64,000 bases of DNA from NCBI GenBank assembly GCA_014904845.1, contig MU119289.1:62001-126000 (forward strand). Reading direction: 5' to 3'. The notes under the pieces are model-generated. The model searched no databases, was not told where the DNA came from, and saw nothing but the letters and a program-made list of their open reading frames with translations. The stretch is from Acephala macrosclerotiorum. Taxonomy: Eukaryota > Ascomycota > Leotiomycetes > Helotiales > Mollisiaceae. The position numbers and the translations under genes were made by a program. This document shows positions 11,247 through 24,700 of this stretch, in pieces. Position 1 is the first letter of the stretch. Each line of letters opens with the position of its first letter.

Positions 11247-12521
11247 TTTGAAGTTGTTTGATTGAAAAAGTTCTTGGTGTAGATGTGGTATAGGAATGGG
11301 TGCTGGTGAAGAGAGAAACCAAATGCAGGGTCCTCGGAACCTTTATACCCCTCCTCAACCTGGCAGGAATCCCACCAACGAATTCGATCTCGCTGTGTCC
11401 CTGATTTCAAGCTTCAATTTGTTTTAAGAAACCAAGTCGACGCTTGTTAAGGATCCCAGCCAAAAGTGATGCTCAGTTCAGCTGAGCTCTGCATAATTCC
11501 CTACCCCGTTTGGTATAGTGGGGTAAATGCAAATGCAAGACATTTGGTAGCGGGGTCGAGAATCGACGTCATTCCCTCGATTAGCGAGAAGTGATGTACG
11601 CCAAGCCTTGAAAATGAACAGATTCAAGTATTTTTTGTCTCGTCGGATGTTTCTTTTTTCATCAGATAAATTTGATATGAGTTATATTGACATGTGAAGT
11701 CAGATCAAAAGGGAAGCAGTTTATTGAATATGAGAGATAGAAATAGAAGAGAGAGATCGTGAAGGTTCAGCAGCTCAGGGGCTAAAGACTCCTCTAAAGC
11801 TCTAAGCGAGGAACCATCTCAAGGCTTCGGTGCTGCCGTGTGGCTTGGTAGAGTTTGGTGGTATGGGATATACTCAAGCATCAAGTGCAAAGGCTGTCAA
11901 ATTGTGGAATTGCCGTTCCTGTGCCGCGTGGACGAGATCTAGATAGGCCCAGCGGATGATCGAGACAGAGGACTTCAACTTGTATGCGTGAAATTGATTA
12001 GAGATGATAGGTCAGGAACTACCTGCGATGCCCCTCTGATCGAGTGTGAATGCTTGAACTACTGGACTCTGGATATGGTGCGGGCCTTGTGTTGTCGAAA
12101 GAAGGAAGTCGACATGATGGAGTCTTTGCACCATCTCTTCAATCTCGATTGGAGGATATATAACAAATGAATACAAATGAATACGTAGACGCGTGTTATT
12201 CAGCACCATTTTGCGCTCCTCCATGCAACAATGCAGACCTGTGCAAATATGCACACTCTCTAGACCCTCATCTACCAGATGCAGTCGAACCATAACCCTA
12301 TGCCGTAACGCCTGTATATGCGCCCAAATTGTGCTTCCAATATTCCATATGCCTTTCACCTTTTCGTGTACCATCGTATGCTCGTATCTCATCTCATCTC
12401 GTCCACCTCCCACCACATTATTCAAGGGGACGATGCTCGCTCGTATCTCATCTCGCCTTGTAACGTCTTCGGTCTTCATCTCGCGTTCTGTAATTCGTCC
12501 TCCCCACCACCTTTTCGATCC
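11247..12521. other. Gene-poor interval
   Basis: Upstream region of the small three-exon gene and 3' flank of the membrane-protein gene. A 155-codon minus-strand frame (12012-12479) has no recognisable domain and odd composition, so I do not call it. No repeats or RNA genes seen. Confidence 0.4.
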
Positions 12522-13328
12522 TCAGTTCTGATAGACCTGATACGACATGATCATCATCCAGAGCAGAAATATGACTCCCACCAACTCAAACGCCCATGAC
12601 GCTTCCCAACTTTGGCCTATACATCAATTAGCAAGTGCACTTCTTCTTCATCCTCGATCTTGCGCATCTGCTCCCCAATGGAAGAAAATCTAATGTCCCC
12701 ACTCCTCCAACTCCTCGTAGACCCATTATAGCCGAGAGAAAAAAAGTACTCACAAATACTACTCTGCTCCAACCAAGCCAACGTATTAACATTCGGCCCC
12801 GTACTACTCTCCCCATCCACATATAGATTACAATTACTGCTCACCCCACTCGGACCCCAAAGCTCAATGCTATATACAATCAATCCCACCAACCATAGCA
12901 CAAATAGTATAAAGGAGCCCATTATGACGATCCCGGGTAGGAGTTGGCGTTGGGATATTAGCCAGAGCATGACGAGGAGGAAGAGGATGGAGAGGGAGCC
13001 GACTGTTATCCAGTATGGGAAATACCTGTTTTCCAACAATGATATTAGCAAAATGTCCCACTCGTTTCTAACAATGATGGTCGTGGGAGTTTCTGTCTGC
13101 CACCCAAAAATTCCAGCAGCAGGAGAAAAGAAAAAGGAACACGAACCAAGGAATCCCAACCTTCAACTGATTCTGCACCGTCACAAAATACGCATTAACA
13201 CCCAATATCGTGCCACTCCCAATCAACATGATCAAGATCCAGAAGTTGAGTTGCCATGGCGGCCAATGGTATCGTGTGCGGACTCGCTGGACGACGACTT
13301 CGGTCATTGTTGATTCTGTTGATGCCAT
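12522..13328 (-). CDS. Four-helix fungal membrane protein (MARVEL-like)
   Basis: Three exons, 13147-13328, 12754-13025 and 12522-12616, all in agreeing phase, giving 182 residues. Four hydrophobic segments: NFWILIMLIGSGTILGVNAYF (residues about 29-49), a second from WITVGSLSILFLLVMLWL, a third from GIVIMGSFILFVLWLVGLIV, and a last one in exon 3, FELVGVIFLLWMMIMSY. Between helices 3 and 4 is an extracellular-type loop with cysteines (SSNCNLYV and SSICQSW). This is the layout of a small tetraspan family found widely in filamentous ascomycetes; similarity to MARVEL/SUR7-type proteins is structural only. It likely acts in a cell membrane; no function is known. The splice after VGIPW restores the conserved WYFPYW junction, which supports the model. 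Confidence 0.75.
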
Positions 13329-14496
13329 TTTGGATTATTGTTTTGCGCCGGAGAAGCGTCCGGGTCGAGGAGGAGGAAGTTTTAGGTGGAGGTTTCGGAG
13401 AGAGGTCAGATGGAGGAAGAAGGTTTGGAGAGGAGGTTTGGATGTTCGAGGTAGGCTTCGTGAACTTCGTTCGCGCCCAATGTCGTGGGTGGTATTGTTG
13501 CAATTCTTGTCTTTCCTGCGCTTCTCTCACTCTGGCGGATTCTATCTTCTAAGCCTTGAGTCTTGCCCTGCGTCTGCCAAATATGCGCTGTACTATATCT
13601 CGCCTTCGTCGTGTCTTCGAATGTCTCTCGTCCGTTATCGCACCACAGATGTAGCCTTCCGCTTTGCCTTGTCCGAGTACTCTCCGTCCTCTCCAATTGT
13701 CTCTTCCCAAGCTTCTTCAATCACTCTCTTATACTCTTCCCTCAATCGTAGCGTGATCCCTCAGGATTTGCGCGCCTAATGACTGCACTGTTCGTTGGCA
13801 GTTGGGTTGAGGATACACGTGGATTCGCGACGGCGATTGGCGGTGTTCTGTTGTGGTTCCTCGGCTTGGGATCCCAGTTGTCAAGCTTGCAGGTGCTGGT
13901 GCATGTGTTCGCAGGGAGGACTCTTTCGAAAAGTTGATCAGTGAACGAAAGTTTCTTCTTGGAAATATACAAAGAGTGGATTCGAGTCTAGGTAAGACAT
14001 AGACTATGCGATTGTGTAGATTGTCTGATTGTGTAAAGTTGGTTTTGGTGGGGAGATTGTGAGCTGGTGCCTCGTGCATTGTGACGTGCACTGCAGGTGG
14101 CTGGGAAGCTGGGCTGGGAAGGGAGAAAATAAGTGGTGGCAGGGGATGGAGAACACGAGAAGAGCAAGATTTAGGTTGTAAAAATGTCAGAACAGGATTG
14201 AATGCCCGACTGGATGTAGAATCGGAAGAGAGGACTGATTTGGTGAGTTGGTGTTCCTCTGAAGGGCTGTTTTGGGTTTTGAGGTTCTCTAGACCCGAGG
14301 AGGGCGAAGTCCACTGAACGCCTGAGATTTCAACCCTAGCATACTCCAGAACATGTTGTCTCTCGATATCAACTTCTAGGGAGAATGTTGATCGAATTTC
14401 AGAAATCGTCGCATCGCAAAAATCACGCAAGTTTATCCCATGTCCTATGCCCTATTGCCTGATCAAAAGTCCAAGGCCCCGCCTGGTATCACCCCA
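13329..14496. other. Interval without a supported gene
   Basis: Open frames exist on the minus strand at 13729-14430 (233 codons, Ser/Pro/Thr-rich, starting MRDFCDATISEI) and at 13406-13720. Neither shows a known domain, and they overlap the expected 3' UTR of arginase and the promoter of the tetraspan gene. A decayed or fast-evolving gene here cannot be excluded. Confidence 0.35.
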
Positions 14497-15573
14497 TTAC
14501 AAAAGAGACTCTCCCAACGCACATCTAACCAACGAACAACCCGACCGAACCGTCTGCTGAACTCCGATATCATCAACGCCCGGCTCCAAAGTAGGATTGA
14601 CTTCTACCAGATCCATTGCAACCAGACAACCAGTCTCGTGTACGCATTCTGCAATGAAGTCTCCCTCTCGCAGTGTAAGTCCGCCTCGAACAGGAGTACC
14701 AGTGCTAGGAGCCCACATTGGATCTAAGGCGTCAACGTCGAAGGAGAGGTGGATAGGTGTGTCGTTTCCGATGTGCCCTAGAGCCATCTCCATAACTCTG
14801 CCAATTCCATGTCTACAACTGTCAGCACCACTCCAACATCCCGCAGAGGAACATACCTGTCAATATCATGCATGCTAAATGCCTTGATCCCATGCTCTCT
14901 TAAAATCAACTTCTCTCCTCTGTCAACATCCCGCAGACCAATATAAACCAGCTTCTTGACCGAGATCAAATTCTCCTTCTTCAACCACCCAAAAACATCC
15001 TCTCTCTCCTCCTTCGCCAAACCCGTCAAAAACGCAACCGGCATCCCATGCACATTCCCACTCTCGCTCGTCTCGGGCGTGTTAATATCCGTATGCGCAT
15101 CCACCCAAATAACCGCCAACTCCCTATTCAATCTCTCCCGAATTGCCTTCGCAGTCCCCGCAATCGTACCAATCGCAATACTATGATCGCCTCCAAGAGT
15201 CAAGACGCATCTGCCTTCTTTCGCATGCGTGTAGACTTGATCGCAGAGCTTGTAGGTGACGGCAGAGACGGCGAGGGGGTTCTTCATTCCGCGGTAATCG
15301 GGATCGGAGGAGGGGAGGAGCTCTTTGTAGGAGTGGACGGTGTCATCGTGGAAGAGCTTGTAGCCTAGATCTTCGCATAGCTGTGTCAGGAGACCTGCAG
15401 ATATCAGAGCTGAAGGTGCGGCGTCGACTCCAGGTTTACACTATAGTTGTTAAAGGTTGCTGCTGATGGGTGAGGGATTTGCTTACTTGACCGCCAGAAA
15501 AGCCGACTGCGACGACGCCGAGTTCGTCGCCTTTCGTGAGGAACTTGGGCTGGATCATTGATGTGGTTGTCAT
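14497..15573 (-). CDS. CAR1: Arginase
   Basis: Three exons, 15487-15573, 14857-15440 and 14497-14812, giving 328 residues, the normal length for fungal arginase. The enzyme hydrolyses L-arginine to ornithine and urea, using two Mn(II) ions, in nitrogen catabolism. Metal and active-site motifs are all visible: LTLGGDHSIAIGT (His ligand), VIWVDAHTDINTP (Asp-His-Asp ligands), and LSFDVDALDP (Asp ligands), with EVNPTLEP near the C-terminus. The start at 15573 gives MTTTSMIQPKFL followed by the family strand GVVAVGFSGGQ; exon 2 resumes CKPGVDAAPSALISAGL. Splice phases all fit (GTAAGC/ATAG and GTATGT/TGTAG). A slight oddity is that the C-terminal frame ends with RCALGESLL, somewhat divergent. Identity is highly secure. 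Confidence 0.93.
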
Positions 15574-16559
15574 TTTGGAAGATAAAAGGGCACGAGTCGT
15601 GGTAAATGTCTCGTCGAAATAGAACAAAGAACGGCTTGTGATTTGGTGGGGTAGTGGGGTCGATCGATGACGGAGGAAACCAAACTATTCCTTTTGTTTA
15701 TGAGAAGAGATGAAAAGGAAAATTGTCTCCAGGAAAAATCAGCATCTTTTATGTAGACCTGGCCAAAATTTGCGGTGTGGGTGCTCGGATTGAGGATTAG
15801 GTAAAAGGGAATTCTTGCTGATGGACTCGACCGTTAAGTGATAATATACGCGACTGGAAATTTCGCGCTTTGCCTCTAAGTGCAAGTCCACGAAGTCACG
15901 ACCGCTAAGTACAGGAATTGACGAGATGAGAGAAGATCTGACAAGGGACGAGGATAAGACAAAAGCCAATCATGAAGATATTTGTCAAACTTTCGCGATA
16001 GCAATCCGAGAGTGGCCGATGAATTCCAGCGACAGTGAAGCCATGGCGATGAGATTCTCCAACTGGAATCGTGACGCTGTTCTCGTGATTCCTGTGAGAA
16101 GTGATCGTGATGCTGTAGAATGAGGCGAAGCAGCTGGATGGACATTTATGGTACCAGAAGATGCAGATATATTCTGGAATTGGTCTGAAGGGCCAAGGGC
16201 GAGCATATTGATATTGAAAGAAGATGGAGAGAAGGAGAAGAGGAGACGATGTCGTACTCGAGATAGCAGGCCACAAACACCCCTGTCACGCACCACCGGA
16301 GGATAGTCACGTGCGTTATCGACGTCTTTCCATCCTTCTCTCGTCTCGACGTCCTCTTTCATCCTCCTTCACCAAGAAGACGACATCGAGGATGTGTGCC
16401 TCGTCAACTGCATCGTCGCAGACAGTTTCCTGACTCTGGAAGTCCTTCCGTTCATGGTTCCCTCCTTTGCACATGACAATCGTTCCCGGGACTGTTCGCT
16501 AATCACGTGCAGGGGTGTCCTATCACTTCAAGCACTTATAACTCAACAACCATTAATCC
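15574..16559. other. Arginase upstream region, no supported gene
   Basis: Holds the arginase promoter. A minus-strand frame of 125 codons at 15985-16362 has no recognisable domain. Composition is normal until about 16.5 kb, where AT content rises abruptly. Confidence 0.4.
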
Positions 16560-17410
16560 GAATTACTCTATTTCAAGCTCAAATTGAAAATATATTAATA
16601 CTTGGTTGGTCCTTTTTTAGTTTTAATACATGCATTAATCCGCTTTTTTATACTAATATTTAGCGTTTTAAAAGTTTTAAATTTAATTTGAGATTAAACT
16701 TTTTTTAAAGTTTACTCTATATCCGCGATATTTTTAATCTAATGTCTCTTTTTTCTAATAATATTTTTGATTTATTTCTACAAATTTTCAATTAAAAAAA
16801 ATCGAGTAATTATACAAATTATTATAATTAAATAATTTTTTATTAATTTATATATTTTTTTATTATTTTAATAATATATTAAAAAGTATTATTCTTTTGT
16901 ATCATTATTTTAAAGTTGTATTTTTGAACTATTTTCTTATAAAAAAACTTTTTTTTAATAATTTTTAAATAACGTTTTATAATTATACGTTTATTTTTTT
17001 TAATAATTATTAAAAAAAAAATTTTAATCTCGTAAAAACAAAATTAAATACTTATAAATATACGCTTATTTTTAAAACTAAAATTTAAATTATTTTTTAA
17101 ATACTTTTTTTTAAATTTACGAATTATATAAATAGTATTTTTATTTATTTTTATATAAAATATAATTTTATTATTTTAATAAATTTTCTTATAATTTTTT
17201 TTAATTATTTTTTATTATTTGTATTATATTGAACGTTTGATTTTATATTTAAATTTAAAATATAATTTTTTACGAAATTTGTATTTAGTTTTTTTATAAG
17301 TTTTAAAGATTTTTTAAATCGTATTTCGATTTAAAAAAAAATTATAAAAGTATTATAAAAAATTCTTTTTTATATATTAATATTTCAAATATTAAAATTT
17401 AATTACGTAT

Positions 17411-17430
17411 TACGAATTATATAATTCGTA
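17411..17430. repeat. 20-bp perfect palindrome
   Basis: TACGAATTATATAATTCGTA reads the same on both strands. It lies about 50 bases before the left LTR-like repeat. In such AT-rich DNA short palindromes arise easily, so significance is uncertain. Confidence 0.6.
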
Positions 17431-17479
17431 GTAATACTTTTTAATTAAATCAAATTTTTTATTATTATTGTAATATTAT

Positions 17480-17675
17480 TATTAGTATATTTAAAAACAA
17501 ATTATAAAATATTAAAATTTTAATTTAATATTAATAATTTTATTTTATTTGTTTTTTTCTAGAAAAAGTATTTATTTGTTTATATAATTAAATAAAATAA
17601 ACGTAAAATTAAAAAATAAATATTAAAATAATTATTATTAAAAATAATAAAAATTATAAATCGAATTATTTAATT
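17480..17675. repeat. Left LTR-like direct repeat
   Basis: Shares long blocks with 23186-23375, for example attattaaaattttaattt-type sequence followed by a poly-T tract, then a long shared run around 17575-17670. Differences are mostly C/T or G/A plus length changes in T and A runs. Confidence 0.65.
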
Positions 17676-20600
17676 TATTATTTAAACGATTATTTAATTA
17701 AATCGATATTAATAATTTTTTTTTTAAAAAAAAACGCTTTTTTCAATTCGTAAATTAAAAACAAAAAAAGTATTATTATAATTACAAACGTATTATTTTA
17801 TTATTAAATAATAAAAAGAAATTTAATTATAAATTAATTATTATTATATATTATAATATTTAATTAATTAAATTAAATTTGAAAAAATTCTTTCAAATTC
17901 GATATTTATAATTTTTAAATCAATTGAAAATTTTATTTTTAAAAATATTAAAAATATTAAAAATATTAAAATATTAAAATAATAATTATACGTTTTTTTT
18001 TAATATTATTTTTTTAATAATTATTTTTTTTATTATTTTCGTTTTTATCAATTGATTTTTAGATTTTAAAACGTTGTATTTATTTTTGTATTTTAATATT
18101 AAAATAATTAGTATTAATAAATAATTCAAATAATTTATTAATATTAAATTTAATTATAATATTAATTGAATTACTATTTTTAATAATTTATCGAATTTCT
18201 AAAAAAAAATTATATTTATACGATTGTTTAATAATTATAATATCGATCATAAGACGTTTTTTTTTTAATAATATCAAATTTGATTATATACTCGTAAAAA
18301 AGAAAAAATCGATATAAATAATTACGAAAATTAAATTCAATTTTAATCGTTTTATAATAAAATTAAAAATAATAAAAATCGAGATTTTTATATCGATTTT
18401 TGTTATTATTACGTATAATTTTTTTACATTTTATTAAATTTTAATAAAATAAATTACTTTATAAATCGAATTGTTTATCGCTATAAATTTTATTATTAAA
18501 AACGATAATATATTTAATTTGCGAATTGAGATTTTTATTTATAATAAAAAAATCGTTTACAAAAACGAAAATTTTTATTAAATGTAAATTTAAATAAAAA
18601 AAATCGAAATTTATAATCGAGATTATTTATTTGCTATTATAATCGTTTATTTAACGTTATAATTTGCTTTTTTTCGAGATTTTAATATTAAATTATCGTC
18701 GATATATTATACGTAATTTTCGATTAATAAATAAAATTAATATATATTTTTCAAATATATTGTTTAAAATATATTTATTTATAAAAATTTAATTTCGTAT
18801 TAATTAAATTTAAACGTTTATTTTACTTTTTTTATAAAAATACAATTTTATTTTTAATTTTGTTTATTATTAGTTTATATTCGTTAAATAATAATAAAAT
18901 ATTCAATATAAAAAATTTTATAAATTTAATTAATAATTTGATTTTTTATAATATAAAATCTTTTAATTATATAAAAATTTAATTTTTTAAAATAAACGTA
19001 TTATCGATTTATATATTAATTATTTGGAATAAAATTTAATTATTTTTTATAATAAATAAATAAAAATTACACGTATTAATAAAATTATTAATTATACGTA
19101 TATTTAAATAATATTTTTTAAATGAAAATTGATTTTTTTAAATTTAAAAAATGAAATTAAAATAACGATAATTCGTTAATTAACGTATTAAATAATCGAA
19201 AATTGAATTAATATTATTTTTTTGTTTTTATTATTAGATATTTAAATTATAAAATAAAAATTTTCGTATAAAATTATCGTTTTTATACTTTTAATTTCGT
19301 TTATTAATTTTTTTAAATTATTAAAAATCAATTTAAAAATTCTTTTTACGATTAATTTATTAATTTTTTTTATGAAAAATTATAAATAAATCGTTTAAAA
19401 TAATAATAATTTTTTTTACGCGAAAATTTATAAATAATTATTTATTAAAATTAAAAATATAAAAAAAGATTTTTATTATAATTTAAAACGAATATAATTT
19501 TTTTTTAAAATATATAAAAATTTTTTAATCAAACGAAATAAATTAAATATATTTTTTTTTATTTTTAAATTTTTTTAAAAAAATTTAATTTTAAATTTAA
19601 ATTTTTTAATACATTTTTTTTAATAAATAATTTTTTAATTGTTTTTTAAATTGTTTAAAATTTTAATAAAAAAATTTTATTGTAATATTATTAAAAGTTT
19701 TTTTATTTATTATTAAAAACGTATATAATAAATTTTTTTTTAAATAAATATATTTAAATTTAAAAATAAATCGATTAAATAATAATTTTATAAATTTATT
19801 TTTTATTTATAAAACGTTATTAATTTAACGAGTAATATAATATTTTCGAATTATAATTATTATATTTTTTATCGTTTTAATTTTAATAATAATTAATATT
19901 ATAAACGCGTTTTATTATAATATTCGAAAATAAATATTAAAAACAAAAAATATAAAAATAATATTATTCGATTTTATTATATTATTAATTATTTTAATCG
20001 TTATTTGAAATCGCTTTTTTTTTTACAAATTAAAAAACTTTTAAAATAATATATTATATATACGTTTTAATAAAACGTAATATTGTTTTATTAAATTAAT
20101 CGAATTATAAATTTTTATTAATATAATTTTTAAATCAATATTTATATTTTTAATATTATTGCGAAATTCTTTAAAATTGAAATTTGTTTTAAAATTATAA
20201 ATAATAAATACTAATAATTCAAAGTAAACGTTAATTTAATACGCTCGAAAAACGTTTTATATTTTTTTCGTCGATATATTAACGAAAAACTTTACAATTT
20301 AAAATATTATAATCTCGTTTACGATTTAAAATATTAATTTTTCGTCGATTTACAATACGTTTAAATAAACGAAATAATTAAAATTATAATCGTCGTATAA
20401 TATAAATTTGAAACGATCGAAAAATTTATTGTTTATTTAATATTACTAATAAAATTTTATTATTTTTTTGATTTTTTCGAAATTTATAAAATATTTTTTA
20501 CGTTTTAATATTCGCGCGAATTTAATAATCGATAAATATTTGAAACGTTTATATAATCGTTTGAATTTCGTTTTAATCAAATAATAAATAATAAAATCGA

Positions 20601-23185
20601 TTTTTATTATAAAAATCTTATAATTACTATAAATTAAACTTTCGAATAAATTAAATAATATTTAAAAATATTTAAATATTTTAATAATAAACGTACGTTG
20701 TTTATTTTAAATAAATATATTATTAAAATTATTGAATTTAATTCGTAATTTATTTATATTTTAAAAATAAAACAAAAAAAATACGTTTATTAAAATTATA
20801 TAAAACGTAATACGTTTAATTAATATATTAATATCGATAATTTTAAAAAATAAAATTTTATCGATTTCGAATTTAATTATTGTTTTTTTAATTTTTAATT
20901 TATTTAATTTAATATTTCGAATTTATTAAAAAATTAAATATTGATTTTCGTCGATAATAAATCGTTAAATTATATTAATATCGATTATAATACTTATAAA
21001 AACGTTTAATATATAACGATTTATCAAATACATTTTTGTATTAATAAATATAAAAAATAATCTCGATTATATTACAATATTTAATATTATATAATAAATT
21101 GATTAATTATCGAATAATTCGATAATTTTAAATTTATTAATTATATTATAAAATATTATAAAATAATTAATCGATCGTATAATATCGTTTTTATATAAAT
21201 TTCTTTTTTTAATAAATTCAATGATAAATTATTCGTATTTTTTAATAATATCGAAATTTATTTTTTCGAATTTAATTACAAATTATTTTATTTTATTTTT
21301 ATCAAATAATTTCAATTTTTTGAAATCGTTATATACTTTTTTTCTTTTTTTTAACGTATAATAAATACTTTAATAATTCGAGTTTTTACAAACGAAATAT
21401 TTTTTTTCGTTTTAATATATTATCGATTTTTTGTAATTAATTTAATTATTATATCGAATATTTTTATTGTAATATTTGTAATTTACGAAATATAATTCGT
21501 TCGTATCTCGATAAATTTTTTTTTTTTCGATTATAAACGTTTTTATATATCGTTTAAAAATTCAATAAAAATCGAAAAAACGTTTAATAATATTTTAATA
21601 TATTTCAATAAACGTAATAAAATTTATTTTGTATAATAATTTCTATTTTTATATTCGAGTATAAATCAAACTATTTTTAGATCAATTTTTAATACAATAT
21701 TTCGAAGTATTTAAAAATCGTTTTATTTAAATTTTATATTCGAATTATTATAAATATAATTGTATTTTATTAATTGAATATTCAATTTTAACGTTTTTTA
21801 ATCTCAAAGTTCGATTTTACGATTTCAATTATTTTATCAAAAAAAAATTCTTTTCTAATGAATTTCTAATAATAGAATTTATTAGTTTTATTAGTAAATA
21901 TAATCGAAAACGCGTTATAATACTTTTTTAATTTAATGTTTACTTTGAAATATAAATTTTTAAATATTCGAATAAATATATCGAATAAATTTTTTTTTTT
22001 ATAATATTTAAATTTTTATTAAAATAATCAATTTTCGTTCGAATTTATTTAATAATTAAAAAATTTAAAATAATAAAATTTTTAGTATTTTTTTATTTTT
22101 TAGTAATATTAATTCATTTAACGATATTAATAATAATAAAATTGATATTAAATATTGAAATTTTAAAATCGAATTAAATAATAAATTTTTTTTCGACGTT
22201 AAAAAATATTGATCAAATATTGTAAATTTTAAAAACGTTATTAAAAATATTTTTATTTGAAATTTCTTATATAATAATTTTTATATAATCGATAATTCTA
22301 ATAAAATTTAATAATTTTTAATTTTATTGAAATTTTTATATTTAAATATTCTATTTATAAATATTCGATTTTTTTTTTTAATTTCGATCAAATTAATCGT
22401 ATTTTTTTATAAATTGTATTTTTTTATTATATTTAATTTTTCGATTTTCGATTTAAATTATTTTAATAATATTACTTTTTAAATAATTATTTTTAGCGTT
22501 TTTACAATTATTACTTTGTTCGATAATAATAAAATATAAATTTTATTATTTCGAAAAAAATTTCACAAATAAATTTTTATATTTTACGAAATTTATACAA
22601 ATTAATTCGCGATTTAATTAAAATATATTAAAACGAATTTATATTATAAATTATTATTTTTTTTTTATTTTATAATTTTTTAAATTTATTTTTTTATATA
22701 TTATATTGAATCGACAATAAATTCTTTTTTTAATTAAAATTATATTTTAAAAAAATTTGATTTTACTCGTTGAAAATAATTTATTAAATCGTATTATACT
22801 CGATAAATATTATAATTCGACGAATTTTTATATCGTATTCGTAAAAATTGTTTTTAATAATTTCGAATTTCGTATCGTATTCAAAAGATTTTAAAAAAAA
22901 ATTTTAATTTCGCAAAATATTCGAAAAATTGTTTTAATAATAATAAATAAATTACAATTAAATATTTATTATTAATACGCGATAAAACGTAAAATTAAAT
23001 AAAACGTATTATATTACAATAACGTAATTATATTACGATATTTTATTCTTTTAAAAATTTGATAAAATTTGATTTTTTTTTTAATATAATTTTAAAAATT
23101 TTTTATACGAATTAATTTAATAAATATTTTTTCGTAAATAATTTTATTATTTTATAATCGAACGATTAAATCAATTATTAATCAA

Positions 23186-23375
23186 TATTAATACGTTTAA
23201 AAATAAATTACAAAATATTAAAATTTTAATTTAATATTAATAATTTAATTTTTTTTTTTTTTAAAAAAAATATTTATTTATATAATTAAATAAAATAAAT
23301 ATAAAATTAAAAAATAAATATTAAAATAATTATTATCAAAAATAATAAAAATTATAATTCGAATTATTTGATTAA
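23186..23375. repeat. Right LTR-like direct repeat
   Basis: Second copy of the 17480-17675 repeat in the same orientation. One shared segment of more than 60 bases (about 23287-23350) has only one or two substitutions, far beyond chance even at this base composition. Confidence 0.65.
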
Positions 23376-23770
23376 ATTAATAAAAATATTATAAATATTT
23401 TTTAACGTTTAATAATTATATTTTAATTTTATTATTATATTTAATATTATTTAAATTATAATTAATAAATTTAAAATTATATAAAAAAATTTAATTTTTA
23501 AATTATTTATTTAAATATAATAAAATATAAAATATATTTTATATTATATTATATTTTTAATAATTTATATTAATTTTTAATTAATAAATTAAATTATATA
23601 AAAAATTATACGTTATAAATAAATTTTTAATAAAATAATTAAAAAACAATTTTTATAATTATTTTAAATTATTTCGAAATTTATAAAAAATTAATAAATA
23701 ATAAAAAATAATAAAAATAAACGTAAACGAAATTCGTATAAAATAAAATATTTTTTTTATATCGAAAAAA

Positions 23771-23820
23771 AAAAATTCGTTCGTCGATTTATAAACGAAT
23801 TAATCAACGAACGAATTTTT
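23771..23820. repeat. Hairpin with 14-bp perfect arms
   Basis: Arms aaaaattcgttcgt (23771-23784) and acgaacgaattttt (23807-23820) flank a 22-base loop. The arms keep several CG pairs. It may be the tip of a terminal inverted repeat or chance structure. Confidence 0.6.
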
Positions 23821-24019
23821 ATTTTTTTATTTAATATATATTTTATTTTGTAAATCTCGTAAAAGTATTTTTATAAAAAATTATAAAATTTTCGATTTTA
23901 ATAATATATTTTTATTTTAAATTTTAAATTTCAAATTTTAAATTAAAAATTAAAAATTTAAACGTTTTATAAATATTTAAAATTTTATTAAATAATAAAA
24001 TTAATAAATTAATAAATTT

Positions 24020-24700
24020 TTTAATATTTAAAATAAAAACGTATTATAAAATTTTATATTATTAAAAAAAGATTTTTTAAAATTTTCGTTTTTTATATTA
24101 AATTATTATAATCGATTTTATTAATTTAATTTATTTTATTTAATATATAATTTTAAAAAAAAAATTTAAATTTTTTTTTAAAAATTATATAATTATTTTA
24201 ATATTTTAAATAAAAACGTATTTTTAATAAAATTTTATATTAAATTATTATAATTAATTTTATTAATTATAAATAATTATTACGATTATATTTATTAAAA
24301 AAAAACTTTTTAAATTTTTTTTTAAAAATTATATAATTATAAAATAATTTTAATATTTAAAATAAAAATATATTTTTAATAAAATTTTATATTAAAAAAA
24401 TAATATTAAATTTTTTTTTTTAAAATTTTTATTTTTATATTTAATTATTATAATTATTATAAAGTGCGATTACGTATTATACGTTCGTTTTTAATTCGAT
24501 ATTATTAATCGAATTTCAAAAATCGAATATTTATTCGATTTTAATTTTTTTTTTTTAAATTTTATTATAATAATTAATTTAATTAATTATAAATTATTTT
24601 ATTTAATATATAATTTTTTTTTTTGAAAATTATATAATTATAAAAATATTTAAATATTTAAAATAAAAACGTATTTAAATTTTTTAAAATTATTATTATT
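24020..24700. repeat. Degenerate tandem repeat, unit about 150-175 bp
   Basis: A motif of the form attatataatta... ttaatatttaaaataaaaacg, followed by tatttttaataaaattttatattaa-like sequence, recurs at about 24023, 24199, 24351 and 24651 (the last step equals two units). Copies differ by RIP-type changes and length of A/T runs. Confidence 0.55.

Larger units (their letters stand above)
17480..23375. mobile_element. RIP-eroded LTR-retrotransposon-like element
   Basis: Two direct repeats of about 190 bp (17480-17675 and 23186-23375), nearly identical over most of their length, stand 5.7 kb apart in the same orientation. That spacing fits a complete LTR retrotransposon of roughly 5.9 kb. The internal part carries no readable gag or pol frame; every frame is full of stops, as expected after heavy RIP. 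Termini (TG...CA), primer-binding site and target-site duplication cannot be recognised, because RIP removes exactly these dinucleotides. Orientation is unknown. Two solo copies of another repeat would be the alternative reading. Confidence 0.55.

Noticed and set aside
13729..14430. 233-codon minus-strand frame (MRDFCDATISEIRSTFSLEVD...)
   Set aside because: Ser/Pro/Thr-rich low complexity, no known domain and no clear splice partners; not strong enough to call.
17676..23185. Search for gag/pol, reverse transcriptase or integrase frames between the LTR-like repeats
   Set aside because: All frames are saturated with stops and no motif is readable, so I report no coding remnant.
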